A DNA stretch of 38,392 nt. Source: Microcaldota archaeon. GTDB taxonomy: Archaea > Micrarchaeota > Micrarchaeia > Anstonellales > Bilamarchaeaceae. Numbering within the stretch: the first letter of the stretch is position 1; each line of letters starts with the position of its first letter. The stretch is from contig JAHJBM010000087.1 of the NCBI GenBank assembly GCA_018813505.1, forward strand, positions 1 through 38,392, read 5' to 3'. Below the pieces are notes generated by a model. That model was not told the origin of the DNA. It worked only from the letters and a program-made list of their open reading frames with translations, and did not search any database. Positions 16,101 through 25,285 of this stretch are shown piece after piece. The position numbers were made by a program, and so were the translations under genes.

Positions 16101-17555
16101 ATGAAAATCGAATTCAAAAAAGATAACCTCGGTAATGTTAAGAGCGGACTTCTATGTGTTTTTGTATTGCAAGGAGAAAAACCACCTCATGAAATCACAC
16201 CACTTATGAAAGGCCTTGGAAAGGATAGATTCGAAGGAAAAACAGGCCAAACATATTATACTGAAACCCTTGGAAATGCAAAATTTGCACATCTACTTGT
16301 AGTTGGTATGGGTGAGAGAAAAAAGTTCATTCTTGATAATTTAAGAAGAGCTGCAGGAACGTCTGTACGCTATGCAAAAAGTATGAAGGAAAAAGAGATT
16401 ATAGTATTTGTTCCAAGTGTGCCAAAAACCACCGCCATACAGGTTGCTCAGGCAATCACTGAAGGAGTAATGCTTGCAGAATACAAATTTGACGAGTATA
16501 AAACCGAAAGAAAAGACATATTCAATCTGAAAACTGCAACCATTTTAAGCGAGCAGGATATTGGTGAAGGAGTGAGACTTGGGCAGATATATGCAAATGC
16601 ACAGAATTACTCACGACTTCTGGATGAGAAACCAGCAAATATAGCAACGCCAACAATGATCGCAAAGGAAGCCCAAAAACTCGCAAAACAAAACAAACTT
16701 GGATTAACGATTTATAACAAAAAATCAATGGAAAAGATGAAATTGGGTGGAGTGTTGGCAGTATCACAGGGAAGCGTGCAGGCCCCTGTACTTTTGAAAT
16801 TAGAATATAATAAAGGAAAGAATTACCCACTTTATTGTATCGTCGGAAAAGGAATTACTTTTGATTCAGGCGGAATAAGTATCAAGCCATCAAACGGAAT
16901 GCACGAAATGAAATATGATAAAACAGGTGCAATAAATGTGCTAGGTATAATGAAGGCGGTTTCTGAATTGGGACTCAATATAAGAGTAATTGGACTTGCA
17001 CCATTGTGTGAAAACACGCCATCAGGAAGCGCGCAAAAACCAGGAGATGTTATAACCATACGAAATGGCAAAACAGTGGAAGTGCTAAATACAGATGCAG
17101 AAGGAAGGCTTATCCTCGCAGATGCACTCAGCCTTGCAGTAGAAGAAAAACCAAAAGCGATTATAGATATGGCAACGCTTACTGGCGCGATTGTAGTATG
17201 TCTTGGAAGGCATGCTGCCGGATTGTTTTCAAACGATGATAAACTTGCAAAAGTAATTGAAGATGCTGGAATCGCAACGCATGAACGAGTATGGAGATTA
17301 CCAGTTTGGCCAGAATATTCAGAAATGATGAAATCAGACATTGCAGATCTGAAGAATATTTCTGAACAGCATGAAGCAGGATCTATTACCGCTGCCGCAT
17401 TTTTGAAAGAGTTCGTAGGCGAAGTACCTTGGGCACATCTTGACATTGCAGGGGTGGAGATGGTTAAGCTTCCGCACCCATATTTGGAAAAAGGAGCTAC
17501 ATGTACTGGAGTACGGCTTGTGACAAATGCGCTTGAAAAGATGCAAACAAAGTGA
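16101..17555 (+). CDS. pepA: Leucyl aminopeptidase, M17 family
   Basis: 484 residues, normal length. The two-metal catalytic half carries VGKGITFDSGGISIKP, MKYDKTGA and the signature NTDAEGRLILADAL, with all metal ligands and the catalytic lysine and arginine. It removes N-terminal residues from peptides in the cytoplasm, usually as a hexamer. TATA-like TATTTTTATT lies about 26 bases before the ATG, so it is probably leaderless and alone. Confidence 0.95.
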   Translation: MKIEFKKDNLGNVKSGLLCVFVLQGEKPPHEITPLMKGLGKDRFEGKTGQTYYTETLGNAKFAHLLVVGMGERKKFILDNLRRAAGTSVRYAKSMKEKEIIVFVPSVPKTTAIQVAQAITEGVMLAEYKFDEYKTERKDIFNLKTATILSEQDIGEGVRLGQIYANAQNYSRLLDEKPANIATPTMIAKEAQKLAKQNKLGLTIYNKKSMEKMKLGGVLAVSQGSVQAPVLLKLEYNKGKNYPLYCIVGKGITFDSGGISIKPSNGMHEMKYDKTGAINVLGIMKAVSELGLNIRVIGLAPLCENTPSGSAQKPGDVITIRNGKTVEVLNTDAEGRLILADALSLAVEEKPKAIIDMATLTGAIVVCLGRHAAGLFSNDDKLAKVIEDAGIATHERVWRLPVWPEYSEMMKSDIADLKNISEQHEAGSITAAAFLKEFVGEVPWAHLDIAGVEMVKLPHPYLEKGATCTGVRLVTNALEKMQTK

Positions 17556-17572
17556 CCGAAAAATGATGCAAA

Positions 17573-17862
17573 TCATCTTTTGACAACAAACCCCCGGAAT
17601 TTACCTTTGGCTTCGAACCAAACGAATTCAAGATCAGAAACAGACGCTTCTGGCGGTCCATGGTAGCACCATTCCAAAAGTTCTTCGAGTTTTTCTTTTT
17701 CTCCCTGCGCCAGAATTTCAACCGAGCCATCTTCTGCATTGCGAACCCAACCAACAAGACCAAGTCGCTTGGCTATTTCCTGAGTGTTTGATCTAAAGCA
17801 TACCCCTGAACTATACCGAAAACATGAATGTGAATTGCAGCTTTGCCAGTTGCGGATTTCAT
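17573..17862 (-). pseudogene. acyP: Acylphosphatase with a one-base frameshift
   Basis: From ATG 17862 the first frame encodes HIHVFGIVQG and then goes off frame at a run of four G (minus strand; 17803-17806), hitting TAG soon after. Adding one G restores the family signature VQGVCFRSNTQEIAKRLGL, followed by GWVRNAEDGSVEILAQG and an ending EAKGKFRGFVVKR, i.e. a full acylphosphatase of about 96 residues. Arginine and asparagine of the active site are in the rejoined protein. The one-base defect lies in a homopolymer, so a sequencing error is as likely as true inactivation. The ORF track shows only a shadow here. Confidence 0.85.
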
Positions 17863-17924
17863 AAAAGAAGAATAGGAAGAGAATAAATAAAAAATAAATC
17901 TATAGCAAACCACGAAAGTAATGC

Positions 17925-18056
17925 AACTTTTTCTGTTTCGCTATAAATTCAATACCCGGAAACCAGAACACAAAAAGCTGGACTGGAAACCGGAAATATC
18001 AAATTCTGGATACAAGACACGAAACTCTAGACCCAAGACTTCTGGACACTAGACTT
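17925..18056 (+). repeat. Spacer of degenerate GGAAAC/CTGGAC-type words
   Basis: The gap between acylphosphatase and thermosome is built of short related words such as CCCGGAAACC, ACTGGAAACCGG, AGACACGAAACT and CTAGACCCAAGACT, with an irregular step of roughly 8 to 10 bases. No ORF or hairpin explains it. Similar text occurs near 23.72-23.95 kb and 32.0 kb. Confidence 0.5.
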
Positions 18057-19703
18057 TCACATATCCATATCCATGCCGCCAGGAGGCATTCCGCCTGGGC
18101 CGCCTCTTGAACCGCCTCTGGAACTGATGATATCATCAATTCTGAGCATAAGCCTTGCAGTTTCGGTTGCAGATGAAAGTGCTTGTTTCTTGACCTTTGC
18201 AGGCTCGAATATGCCAGAACCCTTAAGATCACCGACTTTTCCATTCATTACATCAACACCGACATTTTTGCCTTCTTTTTCCTTGTGTTTGTTTCTAAGT
18301 GAAACAATAGTGTCAATGACATCCATACCCGCATTCTCAGCCAATGCTCTTGGAATTGATTCCAATGCCTCTGCATATGCCTGAATTGCAAGCTGTTCTC
18401 TTCCACCGATTTGAACTGCATAGTCATGAAGTTCGCGGCTTATTTCCATTTCAACGCTGCCACCACCAACGACATATTTGCCATCTTCAAGTGCGCTTGA
18501 AACTGCACCACGAGCATCAACCACTGCACGTTCGACTTCGCTTACTACATGATCAGTTCCGCCTCTAACAAATACTGTGACAGACTTTGGATCTTTGCAT
18601 TCTTTCACAAATACCATCGCTTCGCCTGAGATCTTTTTCTCTTCAATAAGACCCGCACTTCCAAGCTCATCGGATTTCAGATCTTCAAGGCTTGATGCAA
18701 TACATGCACCTGTTGCTCTTGAGAGCTTTTCCATATCGCTCTTTTTCACTCTCCTCACTGCAGAGATTTTTTTCTTTGCAAGGAAGTGTTGTACAAGATC
18801 ATCAATGCCCTTTTGACAGAATACGAATGTTGCACCTGTTGCTGCAATCTTGTCAACCATGTTTTGCATCATCTTCTCTTCCTGGTGAAGGAATGCTTCC
18901 ATGTTCTCAGGTGATGTTATTTCGATTTTTGCATCTGTTTCAGTTTTTTCTATTTCAAGTGCAACATCGAGTAAAAGTACTTTTGCGTTTTTCACGCTTT
19001 TTGGCATAGCACTGTGAACAATTTCCTTGTCAACAACTACGCCTCTTATGAGCTCAGTATCCATTACTTCGCCACCTGCCTTTTTCTCGATCTTTATAAA
19101 GTCAAGGTCTACGTAGTGTTTGGATCCTTCTTTTGTTGATACTTGTAATACTGCCTCGGAAATTATACCAGAAATCTTATCTTTTTCCCGGTCGCTTCCT
19201 ATACCTTTTGACCCCATTGCAACCATTGCGATTTGTTTGAGTATTACTTTGTCATCAAGGTTTATTTCTTCTGCTGTTGCTGCAAGAACATCTTCTGCCT
19301 TTTTCGAAGCAAGCTCATAACCTTTTATAATGACTGTTGGATGGATGTTCTGATCAATAAGCTCACCTGCTTTCTTCAGAAGGTTTCCCGCAATAACTAC
19401 AGAAGTAGTTGTTCCATCACCAACTTCCTTGTCCTGTGTTTTTGCGATTTCAACCATCAGCTTAGCGGCTGGATGATCAACGTTCATTTCTTCGAGTATC
19501 GTAGCACCGTCATTTGTTATGACTATATCTCCAAGATCTGATACAAGCATTTTATCCATGCCTTTTGGACCAAGAGTGGTTTTTACGATATTTGCTACTG
19601 CATAACCGATTGCGATATTTATTCTCATCGCATCTCTTCCCAATACCCTTTGTGCCCCATCTGGCAATACATACATAGGTTCTCCACTTACTTGTTTCGA
19701 CAT
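18057..19703 (-). CDS. thsA: Thermosome subunit (group II chaperonin)
   Basis: 548 residues, full length. ATP-binding motifs [18 protein letters not shown] and GDGTTTSVV are intact, as is the closing [11 protein letters not shown] segment. The C-terminus is a flexible Gly/Met tail ([17 protein letters not shown]) that lines the cavity in this family. It folds cytosolic proteins in a double ring with a built-in lid. It is the only thermosome gene in the window. A GAGGTG ribosome site precedes the ATG. Confidence 0.97.
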   Translation of the reverse strand: MSKQVSGEPMYVLPDGAQRVLGRDAMRINIAIGYAVANIVKTTLGPKGMDKMLVSDLGDIVITNDGATILEEMNVDHPAAKLMVEIAKTQDKEVGDGTTTSVVIAGNLLKKAGELIDQNIHPTVIIKGYELASKKAEDVLAATAEEINLDDKVILKQIAMVAMGSKGIGSDREKDKISGIISEAVLQVSTKEGSKHYVDLDFIKIEKKAGGEVMDTELIRGVVVDKEIVHSAMPKSVKNAKVLLLDVALEIEKTETDAKIEITSPENMEAFLHQEEKMMQNMVDKIAATGATFVFCQKGIDDLVQHFLAKKKISAVRRVKKSDMEKLSRATGACIASSLEDLKSDELGSAGLIEEKKISGEAMVFVKECKDPKSVTVFVRGGTDHVVSEVERAVVDARGAVSSALEDGKYVVGGGSVEMEISRELHDYAVQIGGREQLAIQAYAEALESIPRALAENAGMDVIDTIVSLRNKHKEKEGKNVGVDVMNGKVGDLKGSGIFEPAKVKKQALSSATETARLMLRIDDIISSRGGSRGGPGGMPPGGMDMDM

Positions 19704-19870
19704 AATTTCACCTCTAGATAAATATTGTATATTTGATTAATTGTTGAAAAATACCTCTATAGCCTTAAAATTCATTAAAATTGTAATAGTTCTATTGTGA
19801 ACAAACGTTTAAAAAAATAGCGACGAAAGCGAAAATTAGGCTGTTTGACTTATATGATCAAATATACGAA

Positions 19871-19906
19871 GAATAAAGATTAGAATAGGGATTAAAATAA
19901 CGATTA
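19871..19906 (+). repeat. Three tandem 12-bp repeats over a promoter
   Basis: Units GAATAAAGATTA, GAATAGGGATTA and AAATAACGATTA follow each other without a gap. They span the TATA-like ATTAAAATAA that lies about 27 bases before the ATG at 19923, so they may be stacked regulator sites. Confidence 0.55.
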
Positions 19907-19922
19907 AGTATCACTGTAATTG

Positions 19923-20846
19923 ATGAAATTCAATATGGTCGGTCGGGAAGTAGAAATGCAAAAAGACCACATTTATGCTGTACTCACTGCGTTTATTTTA
20001 ATGATTGCTGGGATTTTTATACTCGAAATACTATGCACATTGATTTTACCCATACCTATTGATACCACATACCCTATTGAGGAGGTTACGCAAGAAACAA
20101 TATTTTTTATGAAGTTGGGTGCTGTCGAAAAGATAATTACGGGAATTTTAACTCCCATATATAATCTGATTTTTGCCGCAATAATATTTGTAGCAGCAAC
20201 ACGAATTTACAAAATGAAAATGGAAACCAACATATGTGCATCACTTGCAGCTGCTGATTTTTGTATATTTTTGATCTTGGCAGTTTTAGGATTATTGACT
20301 TATGTCATGGCATATGGTACTGGCTCGGTAGTTTCTGCGATATTGGGAATATTTGGGGATATTGCAACATTTGGATATACGTCAATACAATTGGGCATGT
20401 GGCTGATTATACTTATGGAATGGAACAGAACGAAGATTATGAAATTAGTACCAGTTGCATTATTTTTCGCAATTATAATGCTCATTGCTAGACATGCAAT
20501 AGGTTTCTTTGTGGCATACAATTCCGAAGTAGCTTATACTTTTGATATTCTAAGTTTAACAACAGTAATTCAAACCATGATAGATTTGTTTTTTGCATTG
20601 CCAATATTATATTTTGCTAGTTACATAAAAGCAAAGGATAAGATGGTTTATCTTTTTGGTGGTTTGTATGCAATGTCGACAATACTTGATATCATACGAG
20701 TGGTATTAACTTCATACGTTACAGCTGATCACATACTTTTGATGATTATTGTTGCGCTTAAACTGGCTTTGTTATATCTCCTTGCAGTTAATCTTGAATC
20801 AGTATTGGCATGGATACTGTCTGGGAAGAGGGAACAACACGCATAG
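19923..20846 (+). CDS. Polytopic membrane protein of unknown function
   Basis: About 307 residues from ATG 19923; the track's TTG at 19920 is one codon earlier, and a TATA-like box at the leaderless distance supports the ATG. I count seven or eight membrane helices, starting with YAVLTAFILMIAGIFILEIL and ending with LMIIVALKLALLYLLAV; loops are short, and a basic tail (SGKREQHA) ends inside. There is no transporter signature I recognise. It stands alone downstream of three 12-bp repeats. It could be a small-solute transporter or a membrane-sensing protein; no evidence decides. Confidence 0.75.
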   Translation: MKFNMVGREVEMQKDHIYAVLTAFILMIAGIFILEILCTLILPIPIDTTYPIEEVTQETIFFMKLGAVEKIITGILTPIYNLIFAAIIFVAATRIYKMKMETNICASLAAADFCIFLILAVLGLLTYVMAYGTGSVVSAILGIFGDIATFGYTSIQLGMWLIILMEWNRTKIMKLVPVALFFAIIMLIARHAIGFFVAYNSEVAYTFDILSLTTVIQTMIDLFFALPILYFASYIKAKDKMVYLFGGLYAMSTILDIIRVVLTSYVTADHILLMIIVALKLALLYLLAVNLESVLAWILSGKREQHA

Positions 20847-20926
20847 AATAAGCACAATGATTACATAAATTTACATGAAAATAAACTTTAAATATGTTTG
20901 TATACAACCTATATTTGTGTTTTATT

Positions 20927-21952
20927 ATGGCAAATAGGCATATATATAGAAAACCACAACCTTACAAAACTCAGTTTGGCTGGCGTGTTGCTTTAAATGG
21001 AAGACCAACCAGACTTTCTGAATTAGCCAGACATTTTGATGATCAACACCTTCCAAGTTCTACTAGAATGCCACAATTCTATTTTAATAGACCACTCAGT
21101 GCTTTTGAAATTGGCGGTTTGGTCAATACCATGTTAGATGATCCGCTAATAACCCCAAGAAGAGTTTGTGCTGCAGCATATGTTATTGCAGCATTAGATC
21201 TTGTGAGAACAACATATGATGAAAAACGATACGGATCAGTACTCGATTATATAAGAACTGCACTTCGAGCAGCTAAGAAAAATATTGCACCGCAGATAGT
21301 TATTGCAGCACTTGAAATTACAAATAAACGTATTTCACCTTTAGTATATGGTGGTAAAGGACTTCAGCCAGAAAAACAACTTGTAACATTAATGGGAATG
21401 TGTACATCACCTGAAGAAACAGAAAGAATGACTACCCTGCTTGCGCTTAGTAGAGCCGAAATAGAAATGTATGGTGTGAATAAACAATGGCCAAGAGATT
21501 TGGATCATGAAACCGAATCATTTAGTGAGTTAGTATCTAGGTTTGATGATATGGTGATTCCAAGTGAACCCCCAACAATACCATACCGAATCATACGCAG
21601 ACCATTAAATGAAGAAGAGAGAAAACGATTGCTTGGTCTGATTGCCCCTGAACAAAATGAGATACTAACATGTGCGGCAATATACTTTGCATTGCAACTT
21701 GGCATAGAAGATACATTTGAGATTGTAAATGATAGATACAGTGAGGCAGGTATTCTTCTGCCATCCACACTTACTACATCTACACTTGCGCTCACACTGA
21801 ATCAACAGGATTGGATAAGGAGTAGGCTGATACGACAACAAGACCAAATCAGTCGCTTGACAGGTATGTTTTATTCTCCATACAAGGGCGAACAAAATAT
21901 TGCCAGGATAGTGATGGATGCTGCAAACCTGGATTTTACTAAAAGCCAATAA
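20927..21952 (+). CDS. Orphan protein made of two homologous halves
   Basis: I start at ATG 20927 (MANRHIYRKP), 26-35 bases after the TATA-like CTTTAAATA, instead of the track's 20894, giving 341 residues. The protein is an internal duplication: LSELARHFDD with FNRPLSAFEIGGL in the first half matches FSELVSRFDD with IRRPLNEEERKRLLGL in the second. Each half ends with a related segment, LMGMCTSPEE and LTGMFYSPYK. Each unit is about 165 residues, helical and soluble. I know no family that fits. It lies 38 bases before srp54 on the same strand. Confidence 0.75.
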   Translation: MANRHIYRKPQPYKTQFGWRVALNGRPTRLSELARHFDDQHLPSSTRMPQFYFNRPLSAFEIGGLVNTMLDDPLITPRRVCAAAYVIAALDLVRTTYDEKRYGSVLDYIRTALRAAKKNIAPQIVIAALEITNKRISPLVYGGKGLQPEKQLVTLMGMCTSPEETERMTTLLALSRAEIEMYGVNKQWPRDLDHETESFSELVSRFDDMVIPSEPPTIPYRIIRRPLNEEERKRLLGLIAPEQNEILTCAAIYFALQLGIEDTFEIVNDRYSEAGILLPSTLTTSTLALTLNQQDWIRSRLIRQQDQISRLTGMFYSPYKGEQNIARIVMDAANLDFTKSQ

Positions 21953-21990
21953 ATAAAAGAAGAATCATATCTCATAACTATTGATCGATC

Positions 21991-23313
21991 ATGGATTTAG
22001 GCAAAAAACTAAGGCAGGCACTTGCAAAGCTGACCAATCGACCTTACGTCGACAAGGATGATGTAAAGGCACTGATAAAGGATTTGCAAAGAGTGCTGAT
22101 TTCATCCGATGTTAATGTAAAGCTAGTACTGAAACTTTCCAAAAGTATTGAAGAACGTGCGCTTAAAACAGACAAAATTGAAGCGCTTTCACTCAAGGAG
22201 CATGTCACAAAAGTAGTGTATGATGAACTCGTAAAGCTGATGGGTGAAACATATACGCCAAGACTTGATAAACATAGAATACTTCTTCTTGGACTATACG
22301 GATCTGGAAAAACCACCACAATTTCAAAACTCGCTCATTTTTACAAGACAAGAGGACTTAGTGTTGGAGTGGTTGCTGCCGATACTGATAGACCGGCTGC
22401 ACAGGAGCAACTTGAACAGCTTGCAAAGAAAGTGGGCTCGGCTTATTACACCATTAAAGGAGAGAAGAACCCATCGAAGATTGTTGCCGATGCGCTGAAA
22501 AAAGCAAAAGAAGACGTGATAATAGTCGATTCTGCAGGAAGGAATGCGCTTGAAGATGAGCTTATAGGTGAACTCAAATCAATAGCAGATGTACTGAAAC
22601 CTGATGAAAATTTCCTTGTTGTTAGTGGAGATATCGGCCAGATAGCAGGAAACCAGGCAATCGAATTCAGTAATGCAGTTCCAATTTCAGGAGTCATAGT
22701 TACTAAGATGGATGGTTCTGCAAAAGGCGGAGGTGCATTGAGTTCAGTAGCTGCCGCAAATACAAAAATAGCATTCATAGGAACTGGAGAAAAACCATCT
22801 GATTTTGAAATCTACAAATCCGAGAAATTTGTTGGGAGATTGCTTGGAGTTCCTGATATTGAAGCTTTGATAGAGAAGATAAATGAGATTTCAAAGGACG
22901 CGGATATAGGAAAGATAGAATCAGATGAATTAACCATTGAATCTTTTTATGAGCAACTTAAAGCTGCAAAGAAAATGGGACCGCTCGGAAGCGTGCTTTC
23001 AATGATGGGAGCTGCAGATGTACCAAAAGAGATGGTGCAACAAAGTGAGGAGAAACTAAAGAAATTTGAAAACATGATTAATTCCATGACAACGGCAGAG
23101 AAAAAGGATGCCGCGCTTTTGAAAAACCAACCAAGTAGGATTATAAGAATAGCAAAAGGCGCAGGTTGTACTGAGAAAGAAGTGCGTGAATTTTTGGCAC
23201 AATTCGAGAAGATGGAAAAGATGATGAACATGTTCAAAAAGAACAGGGGATTCAGGAAAAAAGTCGAGAAAATGATGAAAGGCGGGGGAATGCAAGGAAT
23301 GAATGTAGGATGA
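21991..23313 (+). CDS. srp54: Signal recognition particle protein SRP54
   Basis: 440 residues with N, G and M domains in order. G motifs are GLYGSGKTTTISKL (P-loop), DTDRPAAQEQL, VDSAGRN, TKMDGSAKGGG and GTGEKPSDFE. The methionine-rich M domain ends KVEKMMKGGGMQGMNVG. It binds signal sequences and 7S RNA and delivers ribosomes to the membrane. DSAGR replaces the usual DTAGR, a mild change. The ribosome site of the broken gene at 23324 overlaps its stop region. Confidence 0.97.
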   Translation: MDLGKKLRQALAKLTNRPYVDKDDVKALIKDLQRVLISSDVNVKLVLKLSKSIEERALKTDKIEALSLKEHVTKVVYDELVKLMGETYTPRLDKHRILLLGLYGSGKTTTISKLAHFYKTRGLSVGVVAADTDRPAAQEQLEQLAKKVGSAYYTIKGEKNPSKIVADALKKAKEDVIIVDSAGRNALEDELIGELKSIADVLKPDENFLVVSGDIGQIAGNQAIEFSNAVPISGVIVTKMDGSAKGGGALSSVAAANTKIAFIGTGEKPSDFEIYKSEKFVGRLLGVPDIEALIEKINEISKDADIGKIESDELTIESFYEQLKAAKKMGPLGSVLSMMGAADVPKEMVQQSEEKLKKFENMINSMTTAEKKDAALLKNQPSRIIRIAKGAGCTEKEVREFLAQFEKMEKMMNMFKKNRGFRKKVEKMMKGGGMQGMNVG

Positions 23314-23323
23314 GGTGGAAGAT

Positions 23324-23681
23324 ATGGGTTTTGGGGAGAGAGAGTAATAGCAGCAGGAAAAAAAGTATTGGGTTGGATGGATCGTGTAACAGATAAAACA
23401 ATTGAAGTTGGAAGCGAAGCAGTTTCAGCAAACATGGAAAAAGTAAGCCATGCAAATGGCACGCTTGAACTAGAACCAGTAGTAGTTGCAACCCATACCC
23501 CGGATTTGGAAGCCATAAACGTAAAACACCTGACAAGCAAATGCATGATGACGGAATTATGTCAAAACCGCCAAAACATTTCCTAAAAGGACTTGGCCAC
23601 CGGGGCGATGGAAATCCAGTTCAGGGAACAAAAAGAAGTGTTGGGTGTAAAGTTAAATGTCGCTGTGGAAGCGGACATTAA
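23324..23681 (+). pseudogene. Frameshifted small gene after srp54, with a CxCGSG tail
   Basis: An ATG at 23324 has a textbook ribosome site (GAGGTGG, 5 bases) overlapping the srp54 stop, yet its frame ends after seven codons at a (GA)n run. Dropping one AG pair continues into an open frame (ERVIAAGKKVLGWMDRV onward) that runs to 23586. Near 23520, an A-run would allow a second shift into a frame running KPPKHFLKGLGHRGDGNPV to VGCKVKCRCGSGH and a stop at 23681. The joined product would be about 118 residues. CRCGSGH resembles the core of the SEC-C zinc motif but lacks its final cysteines. Either a decayed gene or two errors. Confidence 0.4.
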
Positions 23682-23719
23682 AGTGCGCAACATCGAAGGC
23701 ACTGACCTTCTTAGGGGGT

Positions 23720-23840
23720 TTCTGTTGTCTGTTTCCAGTTCAGTAAGGCACTAAACCAAGATCCGAAATCATAAATACAAAGCTCGAAACAGAAACCCCA
23801 AAACTGGAAACCCGGAACTGGGAACGCAATTAGGTGAGGA
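23720..23840 (+). repeat. Second spacer of degenerate GGAAAC-type words
   Basis: Text such as CTCGAAACAGAAACCCC, AACTGGAAACCCGG and AACTGGGAACGC repeats the words seen at 17.94-18.05 kb. It lies between the broken gene and the RNase P RNA, with no ORF of its own. Part of it (CCAAGACCCCAAACCG) continues to about 23946. Confidence 0.45.
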
Positions 23841-23934
23841 ACATAGCCTGCCTTTTGTATCCGAAAAAACCGTGAAAATATATCGCGGCTTCTGGTTTTC
23901 ATGAGTCGGATTTGGACCTCATAACAAAATCCAA

Positions 23935-24250
23935 GACCCCAAACCGAAAACGCAGTTCGGTGCAGCATTGGACTTGCATCTGACAAATTACTTTGCCAAA
24001 AGCTCCTGAATTCTTGCGAATCCAGAACGCGGCGGAAACGCCTTGCTCTGTCATTGGATAAAGGAATACGCGTTGCATCCCCGGAGGGTATCGTTTCTGT
24101 AGCATTCCCCAGCCCTTAAAGCTATGGCGATCTGCAATAGCAGATTGCCAGTAGCGAACATAGTTCGCTGTAGATTATCCTCGCAGAGGGCAGAACTTCC
24201 TCAGTAGTTGCATCCTACGACGCAACACCGTTGGCTGCATGTACCTCACC
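23935..24250 (-). ncRNA. rnpB: Probable RNase P RNA, divergent
   Basis: No protein gene fits this stretch. On the minus strand the RNase P conserved regions appear in order: CR-I as CTGAGGAAGTTCTGCC, CR-II as ATGCTACAGAAACGATACC, CR-III as GGATGCAACGCG, CR-IV as CAGAGCAAGGC, and a CR-V-like AGATGCAAGTC followed by CCGAACTGCG. Supporting pairings: P2 (TGCAGC with GCTGCA), a P3 hairpin (GTTGC/GCAAC), P4 (AGTTC with GAACT), two strong hairpins for P8 and P9 (AGCGAAC/GTTCGCT; ATCTGC/GCAGAT), P10/11 (GGAAT/ATTCC) and a 10-bp stem closed by a GCAA tetraloop. The P12 arm is cut to about three pairs and I find no convincing P1. It would process tRNA 5' ends with protein partners. Ends are approximate. 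Confidence 0.75.
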
Positions 24251-24299
24251 AAATTATTTTGTGTGTAAAACAGGTTAAAAATCTATGCAGAACCACTTA

Positions 24300-25232
24300 T
24301 CACCTAAACGGTCTTGAGTTTCTTCTAAGAGGCCGGATTCCGCAAAGAGAACAAAGAGTTTGTTCAACAGATTCAATTTCATTTGGGTCTAAAGCAGCGC
24401 ACATATCTGATTCTACTAATACAGCTGGATATGCAAATGCCTTGCTCAGGGAAGACAATGAATTTACAATTGATGCTGCTTTTTCTATATTTTCTTTACC
24501 AAGAACTTCAACCCGTAATGGGATATCTTCATCAGATGGTTTGATATAGAACAAGTAAATATTTGGGTTTTGATCGTGTGGAAATGCAACAGTCATCTCG
24601 TTTTCATTAAGCAGATATTGACAAAGCAGACTATCAGAACATTTGAGCCCAAACTTGCTGGAAAGTGTCCGTGATCTGGAATCCTTGATTACACCACAAA
24701 TAATGCAATTTTTTTCTTTTGAATATGAATAAAGCTTTTGATAAAGCCCCATGACTTCAGAATAAAGAACAGAAAGTTCGCTTTCTTTTTCAGGACGATC
24801 TGAAGGAAGTGTAGTCAGTGAGCCGTCAAGCAAAAGTATTTCAGGTGAGAAATTTTCAAGCAGTTCAATGGCGCATGAAATCTCGCTTTTAAGCCGCACC
24901 AAAGAGCGGAAGAGATTTGCCTCATGCTCATCAAGAGAATGTTTCAGCGAGGTCAGTGATTTTGGAGTACGATTTGGGAAATAATCGCATGATTTCAGTT
25001 TCGAGTTTTCATAGATAAAACGAACGCCTGCAGAACGATAGACCACTATGTCGGCACCGTGCATCCTGTGCGCAAGGATACCGCCATCAACAGCGCAAAC
25101 AGATATATCAATAACCAGAGAATTGATTTTTTTTATTAAATTTTCTGTTTTACGCAGCTCGTTTGCCTGGTTTTTCATGAATAAATAATTTGAATTAATT
25201 TCCTGTGCAAGAGCAGTAAGTTCGTTTCGCAT
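24300..25232 (-). CDS. nurA: NurA-domain nuclease
   Basis: 310 residues. The NurA pattern is visible: an N-terminal coiled region, VCAVDGGILAHRMHGADIVVYRS with the first acidic residue, ILLLDGSLTTLP with the second, and GVIKDSRSR. NurA is a 5'-3' nuclease that works with the HerA translocase in archaeal double-strand break end resection. HerA, Mre11 and Rad50 are not in this window, which is unusual because the genes often cluster. The ATG lies 28 bases from a TATA-like box shared with dcd. Confidence 0.75.
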   Translation of the reverse strand: MRNELTALAQEINSNYLFMKNQANELRKTENLIKKINSLVIDISVCAVDGGILAHRMHGADIVVYRSAGVRFIYENSKLKSCDYFPNRTPKSLTSLKHSLDEHEANLFRSLVRLKSEISCAIELLENFSPEILLLDGSLTTLPSDRPEKESELSVLYSEVMGLYQKLYSYSKEKNCIICGVIKDSRSRTLSSKFGLKCSDSLLCQYLLNENEMTVAFPHDQNPNIYLFYIKPSDEDIPLRVEVLGKENIEKAASIVNSLSSLSKAFAYPAVLVESDMCAALDPNEIESVEQTLCSLCGIRPLRRNSRPFR

Positions 25233-25255
25233 GTGTAAATAGAGATGGAGTAAGA

Positions 25256-25265
25256 TATTAAAATA
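25256..25265. promoter_or_regulatory. Single TATA-like box shared by nurA and dcd
   Basis: TATTAAAATA is A/T-symmetrical and lies about 28 bases from the nurA ATG on one side and 26 bases from the dcd ATG on the other. The 53-base gap holds no second candidate. Confidence 0.5.
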
Positions 25266-25285
25266 GCCATTCGTGAATAGTATGT

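Noticed and set aside
17497-17763. ORF of 88 residues on the minus strand
   Set aside because: It is the wrong frame of the frameshifted acylphosphatase; the family signature lies in another frame.
23711-24105. Two minus-strand ORFs of 91 and 68 residues
   Set aside because: Both lie over the RNase P RNA and its spacer, have no ribosome site and show no protein features.
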